A stretch of 40,288 nt of DNA. Origin: Bacteroidales bacterium M5. GTDB lineage: Bacteria; Bacteroidota; Bacteroidia; Bacteroidales; Muribaculaceae. Shown piece by piece: positions 16,728 through 25,689 of the stretch (the stretch's first letter is position 1; the number at the start of each line of letters is the position of its first letter). Under the pieces are notes generated by a model that did no database searches, was not told the DNA's origin, and saw nothing but the letters and a program-made list of their open reading frames with translations. The stretch is taken from assembly GCA_001689535.1 (NCBI GenBank), contig LUJP01000079.1, positions 1 through 40,288 on the forward strand, given 5' to 3'. The translations under genes were made by a program, and so were the position numbers.

Positions 16728-19024
16728 AGACCTCACGTATCCTTTCAGCCTCTCTGCGCCTCCTCCTTGTCATGGCGCTGACCGCCATTGCCGCCGCATG
16801 CTCCACCACAAAGCGCCTCGGCCCTGACGACATTCTCTATACCGGTGTGAAGAAAATCAACATCATACCCGAAGGGAAGGAGAAGCCCGCGCCCGGCATA
16901 GCCTCCGATGTGAAGGATGCCGTGAACGTAAAGCCTAACAATTCCCTCATATCCCCTTATATACGCTATCCCTTCCCCCTGGGGCTCTGGGTCTACAACA
17001 ACTGGCCGAATCCTCCCAAGGGCTTCCGCCACTGGCTCTACGAGAAGCTCGTGGCCGAGCCGGTGCTCATCTCCGACGTGCGCCCCGAGGTGCGCACAAA
17101 GATGATCGACGAGATTCTTGACAACAACGGCTATTTTTCCGGTTCGGCATCCTATCAGCTCATCAAGGGAAAAAACCCCAAAAAGGCACGCATCCTCTAC
17201 GATGTGAATCTCGGCCCGGAATATCTCATTGACTCCGTTGAACTGCTCCCCGACACCTGCCGCCTCAACCATCTGATAGACTCGGTGGCTGCGAAAAGCA
17301 AATATTTCCGTCCCGGCAGCCGCTACTGCACCGATTCGTTAAATGCCGTGCGCGTCAACATCACCAATGCCATACGCAACCGTGGATACTACTTCTTCCG
17401 TCCCGAATATCTGGAGTTTCTGGCCGACAGCACCATCACACCCCAGAGAATAGCCATGCGACTGGTCACGGTAAGGAATATGCCCCCCGGCGCCAATAGC
17501 CGCTGGACCACCGGCGACATCACCACACGTATTTACCGCAACCAGGGTGGAGGAACCCCCGACACCACCGAGACGCGCCGCGGAACCATTATACGCATGC
17601 TCCCCTCGAAATTGCGCGACAACCTGATTCCGGGCTGCATCACTTTCCGCGAGGGCAAGACATTCTCGGTGCGCGACATGAACCGCACCCAGACCTACCT
17701 CTCGCGCCTGGGAATATTCAACAGTATAGAAATCAACGCCATTCCCGATTCCACGCGCGCCAACGTGCTCAACGTAGAGATAGAATGTACATTCGATGCT
17801 CCTCTTGAAGCCATACTTGAGGTCAACGCCACCTCCAAGAGCAACAGCTATATCGGCCCAGGACTGAATTTCCGCATCACCGACAACAATATTTTCGGCG
17901 GCGGAGAAAAGCTTTCAGTAGGAATCAACGGCAGCTACGAATGGCAGACAGGCCACGGCCACTCCTCGATATTCAACTCCTATGAGGTGGGCCTGCAGAC
18001 CTCCCTGGCATTCCCCCGCCTGCTTGCGCCACGCTTTATTCCGCGCACGCGCCGCGAACTCAACTGGACCCGTATCACCCTCGGCGCTGACCTCCTCAAC
18101 CGTCCCCACTACTTCAACATGGCACGCTTCGAGGCATCCTTCAACTACGACTGGCGAGCCACCCGCCATGTCAACAACACCCTGACTCTCTTCAAAATCA
18201 CCTATATCAACCTCATGCACTCCACCGAGGAGTTCGACTCCATAATGAACGCTAACGAGGCGATAGCGCAGAGCTTCCGCAGCCAGTTCATACCCCAGAT
18301 GGCATTCGGCTACACCTACGACCGCATGATCGACCCCGACAACGGAATCAACTGGCAGTTCACCATCCAGGAGGCAGGCAACATCTTCTGGAGCATTTAC
18401 CGTATGGCGGGACAGCGCGGAGAGAAGAAACTCTTCGGCATACCGTTCTCTCAGTTCGTCAAGGGCTCCACGCAGTTCATCTACAACCGCCGCCTCGGTT
18501 CGGGCGACCACTGGCTCGTGAGCCGTGCCGCCGTGGGTGCGGCGCATGCCTACGGCAACTCCTCACAGGTGCCCTACAGCGAACAGTTCTACGTGGGAGG
18601 CGCCAACTCCATCCGAGCCTTTACCGTGCGCTCCATAGGTCCCGGCAGCTACCGTGTTCCAAAGGATCAGGTGAACGGCTACTTCGACCAGACAGGTACC
18701 TTCAAGTTTGAGTTCAACGTGGAATACCGCTTCCCCATCTACGGGCCGCTCCACGGAGCCGTGTTCTTCGACTCAGGCAACGTCTGGCTTCTCAAAAAAG
18801 ACCCCAACCGTCCCGGCGGAGAGCTTCAGGGCAGCCGCTTCTTCCGCGACCTTGCCACCGGTACCGGCGTGGGTCTGCGTGTGGACATAGGCATGCTTGT
18901 GGTGCGCGGCGACCTCGGAATAGGCATACACGCCCCGTATGCCACCGGCCGCGGCGGCTACTACAACATGGAATCCTTCCGCAAGTCGCTTGCCTTCCAT
19001 CTCGCCATCGGCTACCCGTTCTGA
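16724..19024 (+). CDS. tamL: Omp85-family lipoprotein TamL (TamA/BamA-like)
   Basis: This 766-residue Omp85 protein is a lipoprotein: the signal peptide ends AIAAAC, with Cys26 as lipidation site, unlike proteobacterial TamA. After an N-terminal POTRA-like region (about residues 40-350) comes the Omp85 barrel; loop 6 reads NSIRAFTVRSIGPGSY, where classical Omp85 proteins have (V/I)RG(F/Y), so the invariant Gly is Ala here, followed by EFNVEYRFPIYGPLHGAVFFDSGNVW and a C-terminal LAIGYPF ending in Phe. In Bacteroidetes this lipidated form is the partner of TamB, which matches the 4-base overlap with tamB. Likely sits in the outer membrane with TamB reaching from the inner membrane. No clear terminator precedes the convergent GH20 gene; a short 5-bp hairpin lies at 19039-19052. 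Confidence 0.92.
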   Translation: MKTSRILSASLRLLLVMALTAIAAACSTTKRLGPDDILYTGVKKINIIPEGKEKPAPGIASDVKDAVNVKPNNSLISPYIRYPFPLGLWVYNNWPNPPKGFRHWLYEKLVAEPVLISDVRPEVRTKMIDEILDNNGYFSGSASYQLIKGKNPKKARILYDVNLGPEYLIDSVELLPDTCRLNHLIDSVAAKSKYFRPGSRYCTDSLNAVRVNITNAIRNRGYYFFRPEYLEFLADSTITPQRIAMRLVTVRNMPPGANSRWTTGDITTRIYRNQGGGTPDTTETRRGTIIRMLPSKLRDNLIPGCITFREGKTFSVRDMNRTQTYLSRLGIFNSIEINAIPDSTRANVLNVEIECTFDAPLEAILEVNATSKSNSYIGPGLNFRITDNNIFGGGEKLSVGINGSYEWQTGHGHSSIFNSYEVGLQTSLAFPRLLAPRFIPRTRRELNWTRITLGADLLNRPHYFNMARFEASFNYDWRATRHVNNTLTLFKITYINLMHSTEEFDSIMNANEAIAQSFRSQFIPQMAFGYTYDRMIDPDNGINWQFTIQEAGNIFWSIYRMAGQRGEKKLFGIPFSQFVKGSTQFIYNRRLGSGDHWLVSRAAVGAAHAYGNSSQVPYSEQFYVGGANSIRAFTVRSIGPGSYRVPKDQVNGYFDQTGTFKFEFNVEYRFPIYGPLHGAVFFDSGNVWLLKKDPNRPGGELQGSRFFRDLATGTGVGLRVDIGMLVVRGDLGIGIHAPYATGRGGYYNMESFRKSLAFHLAIGYPF

Positions 19025-19059
19025 CACGGCTAGGTGATAGGGAGACTTCCCTGATTCAT

Positions 19060-20946
19060 TTATTTGCGGCGATACTTTATTCCCGAAGGCTCGCTCACGT
19101 GTCCGTTGGCGTCAACAGTCAGAGGAATAAACGTCACAATCCAGCTACGCCCCGGAAACACCCTCGGACAGTAGAGCTTTATCTCGTTCCATCCAGCTTT
19201 CAGGGGTATTTTGGCGGCATCTCTCATCCAGCACAGCTGCTCGTCGGTATATGGTGCCTCCTCTGGCTCGGGCTGATGCCAGGTATGGTTAAAATACCGG
19301 TATTTCCCAGGCTCATTCCATGCCTTAGGCGGGAAAACTTCAGTATCGCCTGAAAACAGACGTCCCTGCGCCTCCCATAGGCCCTGATATCCTATTCCGT
19401 CGGACATGCGGTCGGAGCGCGCGGGAGCCTCAAAGCCCACCCACACCTCTATGGTGGTGTCACGCGCGGCATATATCTCCGTTGTCATCCATGCGTCCAT
19501 GGTCGGCAGCAGTTCCACGCCATTCTTCTCACACAGTTTCTGGATATCCACCACGCCGCCCTGCACGTCGCGCCACTCCATGCGCTCGGGCGCCGTGCCG
19601 CGTGCCTGCGGGAGGGTTACACGCCAGGGAATATCCGCGTTGGCCACCCACCGCATATCCCAGTCGTAAAGAAAGCTGTCGCGGTGACATGCCAGACGCG
19701 ACTCAAACTCCCTTAGCCGCGAATAAGCCTCAGTGTCCGGCATCGGCGTCATGCTTTCATCGGCCAAAATGGAACGTTCGCCTCCGCACCACACGCTTTC
19801 CGCAAAAGCCAGAAGGCCGTCAGGCATACCGTTGTGAGGGAAAAGACGGGATTTGTCGGCCACTCTCACATCATTCCACAGGCAGAGAATTCCTCCGAGA
19901 GCAAGGCTGTCGCCGGCCTCCTTGCCGCAATGGCGGTGCAGGAAATAGCGGGTGGTATTGCCTATGGGATGGTCAAGGTTGAGATAACCCTGATAGGAGT
20001 CGATATAAGGGCCGGAATACGTGCCCGACGCCTCTATCTCCTCTCCTGTTTTTGCCGACCATATCTGGCGCACGGTTGAGTTGGACACCGGAAGGCCAGG
20101 ATTCCACGACACCGGCGTGCGGCCCGAATCCTTCACTATCTTCTCCACAAATCCCATAAACTCCTCCGGATTCGAAATATGAACCTCGTCGGAGCCGATA
20201 TGTATATAGGGACATTCATCGCCTATCTCGTCAAAAAACTCTTTCAGACACACTTCCAGCACCTTCATCCCCTCGGGCGACGCCATTCCGAAGCCGAAAG
20301 CGGCGTCGAAATAACTGCTGTGGCCGGGCATGTCGATTTCCGGAATAACGGTTATGCCCCGCTCCTTGGCATAAGCTATCACATCGCGTATCTCGTCGTA
20401 GGAGTAGAAGCGGCCCGTATCGCGGCCCTTGCGCTGATAAGCCGGGTCGTTAAGACGCGGATATGCCTTGCTCTCGATTCGCCAGGCCGGATAATCGGTG
20501 AGATGCCAGTGGAAGGAATTTATCTTGTAGTCCGACATCAGGTCGAGTTCACGTTTCAGAGTGTCCACGCTCCTGAAATTTCGTCCGTTGTCGTGCATGA
20601 ATCCTCTCAGGGAAAACGCAGGCCAGTCCCTGACGGTGACTTCCGGCACACGGCCGTCCGCGCCGGTGAGCTGCTTCAGAGTGGCTTTGCCCCATATCAG
20701 GCCCCGGGCGTCGCGCGCCCGGATCACAGCACCTCCCCCTTTAATCTTAAGAGTATAACCTTCGGGAGCAATATCCATCCGGGGATCTATTCTCGCATCC
20801 ACACTTTTAAGCTTCATCGACTTGCCGTTCCCCTCCCGGATTTCTTTTGGAGCGGGTATGAGATTGTGGACCATATCGGCACTACCGGCTGCCGCCATAA
20901 ACGACAGTCCTATGGCCACAACAAAAAACACAAGATATCTTTTCAT
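19060..20946 (-). CDS. GH20 beta-N-acetylhexosaminidase
   Basis: This 628-residue secreted enzyme would release terminal N-acetylglucosamine or N-acetylgalactosamine from host glycans, mucin or chitobiose. A signal peptide (MKRYLVFFVVAIGLSFMAAAGSA) is followed by a GH20b-type N-terminal domain and the TIM barrel: DYPAWRIESKAYPRL, IPEIDMPGHSSYFDAAFG, and IGSDEVH with the catalytic pair Asp253-Glu254 (general polarising acid and acid/base of substrate-assisted catalysis). A C-terminal beta-rich region of about 200 residues is unassigned and may be a carbohydrate-binding or Ig-like domain. The start at 20946 is chosen for the signal peptide; the frame is open to 21258 but would run through the dapF region. 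No SusC/D genes are adjacent. Confidence 0.92.
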   Translation of the reverse strand: MKRYLVFFVVAIGLSFMAAAGSADMVHNLIPAPKEIREGNGKSMKLKSVDARIDPRMDIAPEGYTLKIKGGGAVIRARDARGLIWGKATLKQLTGADGRVPEVTVRDWPAFSLRGFMHDNGRNFRSVDTLKRELDLMSDYKINSFHWHLTDYPAWRIESKAYPRLNDPAYQRKGRDTGRFYSYDEIRDVIAYAKERGITVIPEIDMPGHSSYFDAAFGFGMASPEGMKVLEVCLKEFFDEIGDECPYIHIGSDEVHISNPEEFMGFVEKIVKDSGRTPVSWNPGLPVSNSTVRQIWSAKTGEEIEASGTYSGPYIDSYQGYLNLDHPIGNTTRYFLHRHCGKEAGDSLALGGILCLWNDVRVADKSRLFPHNGMPDGLLAFAESVWCGGERSILADESMTPMPDTEAYSRLREFESRLACHRDSFLYDWDMRWVANADIPWRVTLPQARGTAPERMEWRDVQGGVVDIQKLCEKNGVELLPTMDAWMTTEIYAARDTTIEVWVGFEAPARSDRMSDGIGYQGLWEAQGRLFSGDTEVFPPKAWNEPGKYRYFNHTWHQPEPEEAPYTDEQLCWMRDAAKIPLKAGWNEIKLYCPRVFPGRSWIVTFIPLTVDANGHVSEPSGIKYRRK

Positions 20947-20994
20947 GTTACAAGAATTTAAGGCGTTTAATACGGGGTTACTGATAACCGTACA

Positions 20995-21002
20995 CAAAAA
21001 TA
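20995..21002 (-). promoter_or_regulatory. Putative -7 element of GH20 gene
   Basis: The minus strand reads TATTTTTG. Start of transcription would be near 20988, about 42 bases before the ATG at 20946. No -33 at proper spacing was seen. Confidence 0.45.
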
Positions 21003-21058
21003 GATATTTTTCCTCAATTATTTTTTGAAAAATCCTCCGCATCTTTTTTGATTTTTTC

Positions 21059-21090
21059 TTGGAAGTTAAAAGAGAAAAATTATAACTTTG
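21059..21090 (+). promoter_or_regulatory. Putative promoter of dapF-dapL
   Basis: TTG (21059-21061), 21 bases, then TAACTTTG (21083-21090). Transcription would begin near 21097, excluding the in-frame TTG at 21088 as a translation start. Confidence 0.6.
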
Positions 21091-21117
21091 CGCCCTGTAA
21101 AAAGCGTCGGATTGAAT

Positions 21118-21987
21118 ATGTCCAGAAATGGTGATTACGGACAGCAGATGCTGTTCACCAAAATGCATGGGATAGGCAATGATTACATTTATATGCATTG
21201 CCCCGACGGAACTCCCCCCTTCATTGAGCAACTTTCGATTGAGATGAGCCGACCCCACACAGGTGTGGGTGCCGACGGTATAATCCTTATCCTACCCTCG
21301 GAGATAGCCGATTTCAGAATGCGCATTTTCAATGCCGACGGTTCCGAAGCCCGTATGTGCGGCAACGGAAGCCGGTGCGTGGCCAAATATGTGCATGACT
21401 ACGGCCTGACCGACAAATCGGTGATAACACTCGAGACTCTTTCCGGCATCAAGACCCTCACACTGCATCCCGAGGCCGACGGCTCCGTAAACAGCGTGAC
21501 GGTCGACATGGGATTCCCCTCACTCCTCTGCCCCGAAATCCCCGTAAACCATACCGCCGACAGAATGATCGACGCTCCCGTTGCCACCTCGGCCGGGGAG
21601 CTTTCGCTCACGGCCGTTTCCATGGGCAATCCCCACGGAGTGGTGTTTCTCGACTCGCTCGAAGGTTTTGACGTGCACGGCATAGGCCGCGAACTGGAGA
21701 CTCACCCCATGTGGCCCGACCGTGCAAACATAGAATTCGCGGTGGTCACCGCTCCCGGCGAGATAACCATGAGAGTGTGGGAGCGCGGAAGCGGAGAGAC
21801 GATGGCCTGCGGTACCGGCGCGTGTGCCGTGGCTGTAGCGGCCTTCACCACCGGACGTGCCCCGCGCGGCTGCCGGATAAAGCTCAGAGGCGGCGATCTC
21901 GACATAGAGATAACGCCACAGGGAAATGTGCTGATGACAGGGCCAGCCGCCACAGTGTTTGAAGGGCGGTATTTTCTGAAAGACTAA
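21118..21987 (+). CDS. dapF: Diaminopimelate epimerase
   Basis: This 289-residue PLP-independent epimerase converts LL- to meso-diaminopimelate, needed for lysine and for the peptidoglycan stem peptide. The two catalytic cysteines are Cys81 (EARMCGNGSRCVAKY) and Cys231 (ETMACGTGACAVAV), and KMHGIGNDY is the family N-terminal motif. The start is the ATG at 21118 (MSRNGDYGQQM); an ATG at 21148 (MLFTKMHGIGND) gives the more classic N-terminus and is the alternative. The open frame beginning with TTG at 21088 is excluded because that TTG is part of the -7 promoter box. dapL follows after 19 bases, so the pair makes consecutive pathway enzymes from one mRNA. Confidence 0.95.
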   Translation: MSRNGDYGQQMLFTKMHGIGNDYIYMHCPDGTPPFIEQLSIEMSRPHTGVGADGIILILPSEIADFRMRIFNADGSEARMCGNGSRCVAKYVHDYGLTDKSVITLETLSGIKTLTLHPEADGSVNSVTVDMGFPSLLCPEIPVNHTADRMIDAPVATSAGELSLTAVSMGNPHGVVFLDSLEGFDVHGIGRELETHPMWPDRANIEFAVVTAPGEITMRVWERGSGETMACGTGACAVAVAAFTTGRAPRGCRIKLRGGDLDIEITPQGNVLMTGPAATVFEGRYFLKD

Positions 21988-22006
21988 CCACATTAACATT
22001 CATATC

Positions 22007-23245
22007 ATGATAAGGGTCAACGACAATTTCACGCTTCTTCCGCAGTCCTATCTCTTCTCCGAAATAGCAAGAAAAGTCTCTGACTTCACTGCCTCACACC
22101 CTGACGAAAAAATAATCCGCATGGGAATCGGCGACGTTACCCGTCCGCTCTGTCCCGCGGCAATCGAGGCCATGCACCTGGCCGTGGACGACGAATCCTC
22201 ATCCGACTCCTTCCACGGCTACGGTCCCGAGCAGGGCTACGGATTCCTGCGCGAAGCGATAGCCGAACACGACTACTGCGAACGGGGACTAGACATTTCG
22301 CCCGACGATATATTCATAAGCGACGGTGCCAAAAGCGACACCGGCAACATCGGCGACATTCTGGCCCGCGACTGCCGCGTGGCTGTAACCGATCCGGTCT
22401 ACCCGGTGTATGTGGACACCAACGTGATGGCCGGACGTGCCGGAAAGCCCCTGCCCGACGGCGGCTGGAGCGGAATCGAATTCCTGCCCTGTACCGGCGA
22501 GAACGATTTCGTGCCCGCGCTCCCCGTCACCTCGCCCGACATCATCTATCTCTGCTTCCCCAATAACCCCACGGGAACCGTGCTCACACGCGAGCAGCTG
22601 AAGAAATGGGTTGATTACGCCCTTTCCCACAACGCCCTGCTGCTGTTTGACTCGGCCTACGAAGCCTACGTCCACACCCCCGGCATACCCCGCAGCATCT
22701 ACGAGATAGAAGGTGCCGAACGCTGCGCCATCGAATTCCGGAGCTTCAGCAAGACAGCCGGATTCACAGGCGTGCGCTGCGGCTATACCGTGGTGCCATC
22801 CGCCCTCAAAGGAATCGACGGCTCGGGACACGAGGTAGAGCTCCGCAAACTCTGGAACCGCCGCCAGTGCACCAAATTCAACGGTGCCTCATATATCTCC
22901 CAGCGTGCAGCCGAAGCGCTTTACTCACCGCAGGGACGCTCTCAGGTAACCGCCACTATCGAATATTACCGCCGCAACGCCTCGATGTTGCTCAAAGGCC
23001 TGTCTGAAGCTGGACTTAAAGCCTACGGCGGTGTCGATTCGCCCTATATCTGGGTCAAGACTCCTGAAGAAATACCCTCCTCATGGAAATTCTTCGACTA
23101 TCTTATGGAGCACGCCGGCATTGTCGGCACTCCAGGAGCCGGATTCGGCCGCGCCGGAGAGGGCTACTTCCGGCTCACGGCATTCTCCTCGGCCGATGCC
23201 ACAGAAGAAGCATGCCTCCGGCTATCCCGCCTCGATTTCAAATGA
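22007..23245 (+). CDS. dapL: LL-diaminopimelate aminotransferase
   Basis: This 412-residue PLP enzyme makes LL-diaminopimelate directly from tetrahydrodipicolinate and glutamate, bypassing DapD/DapC/DapE. It is a fold-type I aminotransferase: GIGDVTRPL near residue 40, VYPVYVDTNVMAGR, CFPNNPTGTVLT, and FRSFSKTAGFTGVRCGYTV with the PLP lysine Lys249. The length is that of known DapL (about 410). It is immediately downstream of dapF, which turns its product into meso-DAP. This DapL route is known from plants, Chlamydia and Bacteroidetes among others. The last stretch before glnN has no visible terminator. Confidence 0.96.
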   Translation: MIRVNDNFTLLPQSYLFSEIARKVSDFTASHPDEKIIRMGIGDVTRPLCPAAIEAMHLAVDDESSSDSFHGYGPEQGYGFLREAIAEHDYCERGLDISPDDIFISDGAKSDTGNIGDILARDCRVAVTDPVYPVYVDTNVMAGRAGKPLPDGGWSGIEFLPCTGENDFVPALPVTSPDIIYLCFPNNPTGTVLTREQLKKWVDYALSHNALLLFDSAYEAYVHTPGIPRSIYEIEGAERCAIEFRSFSKTAGFTGVRCGYTVVPSALKGIDGSGHEVELRKLWNRRQCTKFNGASYISQRAAEALYSPQGRSQVTATIEYYRRNASMLLKGLSEAGLKAYGGVDSPYIWVKTPEEIPSSWKFFDYLMEHAGIVGTPGAGFGRAGEGYFRLTAFSSADATEEACLRLSRLDFK

Positions 23246-23319
23246 CTTTTCTATACTTCAAAATAAAAAAGTAACAGTCTAAACTTTTTTTATTCAATCT
23301 TTAACAAATAACAAGCGTT

Positions 23320-25509
23320 ATGTCACAGTTAAGATTCAAAGTTGTCGACGAAGCCTTCAACCGCAAGGCCGAGCCGGTGGAAATTCCCAAAGAACGTCCC
23401 GAAACCTATTACGGGAAGTATGTGTTCAACCGCCAGAAGATGTTCCAGTATCTTCCCGCGAAAACATTCGATGCCCTTATCTACGCCATCGACAATAAGG
23501 AACCGCTGCCGCGCGAGGTGGCCGATTCCGTGGCCGAAGGCATGAAACGCTGGGCTATCGACAACGGCGCACGCCACTACTGCCACTGGTTCCAGCCCCT
23601 CACCGAGACAACTGCCGAGAAACATGATGCCTTCGTGGAACACGACGGCAAAGGAAGCGTGATCGAGAAATTCAACGGAAAGCTGCTCGTTCAGCAGGAG
23701 CCCGACGCATCGAGCTTCCCCAACGGCGGTATCCGCAACACCTTCGAGGCCCGCGGCTACTCCGCCTGGGACATCTCCTCGCCCGCTTTCATTCTCGGAA
23801 ACACACTGTGCATTCCCACTATCTTCATATCCTACACCGGCGAGAGCCTCGACTACAAGACCCCGTTGCTGCGCGCCCTCAACAGCGTTGACCGCGCCGC
23901 CACAGCCGTGGCTCAGTATTTCGACCCCGAGGTGCGCCACGTGAAATCGTATCTGGGATGGGAACAGGAATACTTCCTGGTGGACGAATCGCTCTACAGC
24001 GCCCGCCCCGACCTCATGCTTACCGGCCGCACCCTCATGGGTCATGAATCGGCCAAGAACCAACAGCTCGAGGACCACTACTTCGGAGCAATCCCATCGC
24101 GCGTGGAAGCCTTCATGCTCGACCTCGAGATCGAATGCCACAAACTTGGCATTCCCGCCAAGACACGCCATAACGAGGTTGCCCCCAACCAGTTCGAGCT
24201 CGCGCCCATATTCGAAGAGGTGAATCTGGCCAATGACCACAACCTTCTTCTCATGTCGCTGATGGCCGAAGTGGCCTCGCGCCATCATTTCCGCGTGCTC
24301 CTTCACGAGAAGCCTTTCGCAGGCATCAACGGATCGGGTAAGCACAACAACTGGAGCCTCGGAACCGACCGCGGCGTGCTGCTCTTCGCCCCCGGCAAAA
24401 CCGACACGGAGAATCTCCAGTTCATCACCTTCACGGTGAATGTGATGGCGGCCGTGCACGCCCACAACGCGCTGCTCAAGGCTTCAATCATGTCGGCCAC
24501 CAACGCCCACCGTCTCGGCGCCAACGAAGCTCCTCCTGCAATCATCTCCATATTCACCGGCACCGCACTTGCTTCCATCCTCGACCATATAGAGCACTCG
24601 AGCAACGCCGAGCTCGCTCGTCTGAACAACCGCGAGGGCTTGCGGCTGAACGTGTCGCAGATACCCGAGCTAACCCTTGATAACACAGACCGCAACCGCA
24701 CGTCGCCTTTCGCCTTCACCGGCAACCGCTTCGAGTTCCGCGCCGTGGGTTCGTCGGCCAACTGCGCCGCGGCCATGATTGCCCTCAACGCCGCCGTGGC
24801 CGACCAGCTGATGGACTTCAAGAAAAAAGTGGACAGCCGCATTGCCTCCGGCATGGACCTCAACACCGCCCTCATAGAGGAGATACGCGTGCTCATCAAG
24901 CAGTGCAAAGCCATACATTTCGACGGCAACGGTTATTCTGAGGAATGGAAAGCCGAGGCTGCCGCACGCGGACTCGACTGCAACACCAACGCCGCAACCA
25001 TTTTCGACGCATATCTAAGCCCGAAATCGGTTGAGATGTTCCGCAACACCGGCGTGTTCAGCAAGGTAGAGCTTGCAGCCCGCAACGAGGTGAAATGGGA
25101 GATGTATACCAAGAAGATACAGATCGAGGCCCGTGTGCTCGGCGACCTCGCCCTGAACCACGTGCTCCCCGTAGCAATACGCTACCAGTCGATTCTACTC
25201 GACAACATAGCTAAGATGAAAGCGCTTTTCCCCGCCGACCAGGCCAACGAGATGTCGCGCGGCGAGATGGAGACAGTGGCTAAGATTGCGCGCCACACAG
25301 CCACCATCAAAACCGAGACAGAAAAGATGGTAGACGCACGCCGCCGCGCCAACAAGCTCGATAGCGAGCGCGAAAAAGCCATAGCCTACCACGACACCGT
25401 GGTGCCCTGCATGGACACCATCCGTTACCACATCGACAAGCTCGAGCTGATGGTCGACAACCAGATGTGGCCCCTTCCCAAATACCGCGAACTTCTGTTC
25501 ATCCGCTGA
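23320..25509 (+). CDS. glnN: Glutamine synthetase type III
   Basis: This 729-residue enzyme makes glutamine from glutamate, ammonia and ATP. Its size and sequence mark the GSIII (GlnN) class first described in Bacteroides: N-terminal GSIII domain (SQLRFKVVDEAFNRKA onward), metal/nucleotide site motifs such as LGWEQEYFLVDE and RHNEVAPNQFELAPIFEE, the ammonia/ATP-loop region GINGSGKHNNWSLGT at 335-349, and NRTSPFAFTGNRFEFRAVGSSAN. The C-terminal ~150 residues form a helical, coiled-coil-like tail with YHDTVVPCMDTIRYHIDKLE. Classical GSI adenylylation is not expected in this class. It starts 74 bases after dapL in an AT-rich stretch with no clear TAnnTTTG; it may share the dap transcript or use another promoter. 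A strong terminator follows. Confidence 0.97.
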   Translation: MSQLRFKVVDEAFNRKAEPVEIPKERPETYYGKYVFNRQKMFQYLPAKTFDALIYAIDNKEPLPREVADSVAEGMKRWAIDNGARHYCHWFQPLTETTAEKHDAFVEHDGKGSVIEKFNGKLLVQQEPDASSFPNGGIRNTFEARGYSAWDISSPAFILGNTLCIPTIFISYTGESLDYKTPLLRALNSVDRAATAVAQYFDPEVRHVKSYLGWEQEYFLVDESLYSARPDLMLTGRTLMGHESAKNQQLEDHYFGAIPSRVEAFMLDLEIECHKLGIPAKTRHNEVAPNQFELAPIFEEVNLANDHNLLLMSLMAEVASRHHFRVLLHEKPFAGINGSGKHNNWSLGTDRGVLLFAPGKTDTENLQFITFTVNVMAAVHAHNALLKASIMSATNAHRLGANEAPPAIISIFTGTALASILDHIEHSSNAELARLNNREGLRLNVSQIPELTLDNTDRNRTSPFAFTGNRFEFRAVGSSANCAAAMIALNAAVADQLMDFKKKVDSRIASGMDLNTALIEEIRVLIKQCKAIHFDGNGYSEEWKAEAAARGLDCNTNAATIFDAYLSPKSVEMFRNTGVFSKVELAARNEVKWEMYTKKIQIEARVLGDLALNHVLPVAIRYQSILLDNIAKMKALFPADQANEMSRGEMETVAKIARHTATIKTETEKMVDARRRANKLDSEREKAIAYHDTVVPCMDTIRYHIDKLELMVDNQMWPLPKYRELLFIR

Positions 25510-25553
25510 TTTTCCAATAGGTTTCCAATATAATACACGTATATGATATACGT

Positions 25554-25592
25554 AACGCCGCATCGGACGGGATACCCGATGCGGCGTTTTTT
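25554..25592 (+). terminator. Intrinsic terminator after glnN
   Basis: AACGCCGCATCGG pairs with CCGATGCGGCGTT (13 bp, loop of about 8) followed by TTTTTT. Textbook rho-independent terminator. Confidence 0.92.
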
Positions 25593-25660
25593 ATGGCAAT
25601 TCCGCAGAATGATACACGCGAATCATAAAATATTGCATTCCCGGTTCCCCCGCCGTTTGC

Positions 25661-25668
25661 TAATTTTG
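25661..25668 (+). promoter_or_regulatory. Putative -7 element of DUF5054 gene
   Basis: TAATTTTG matches TAnnTTTG and lies about 22 bases before the ATG at 25690. A TTG lies 25 bases upstream, too far for normal spacing. Confidence 0.5.
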
Positions 25669-25689
25669 TTACCGTTCATTATTATTGCC

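Noticed and set aside
19039..19052. AGGGA/TCCCT hairpin between tamL and GH20
   Set aside because: A 5-bp stem without a T-run is not enough for a terminator.
23329..24465. Long minus-strand frame inside glnN
   Set aside because: Antisense shadow of an intact GSIII gene, rich in Gly/Val/His as expected from reverse reading of its codons.
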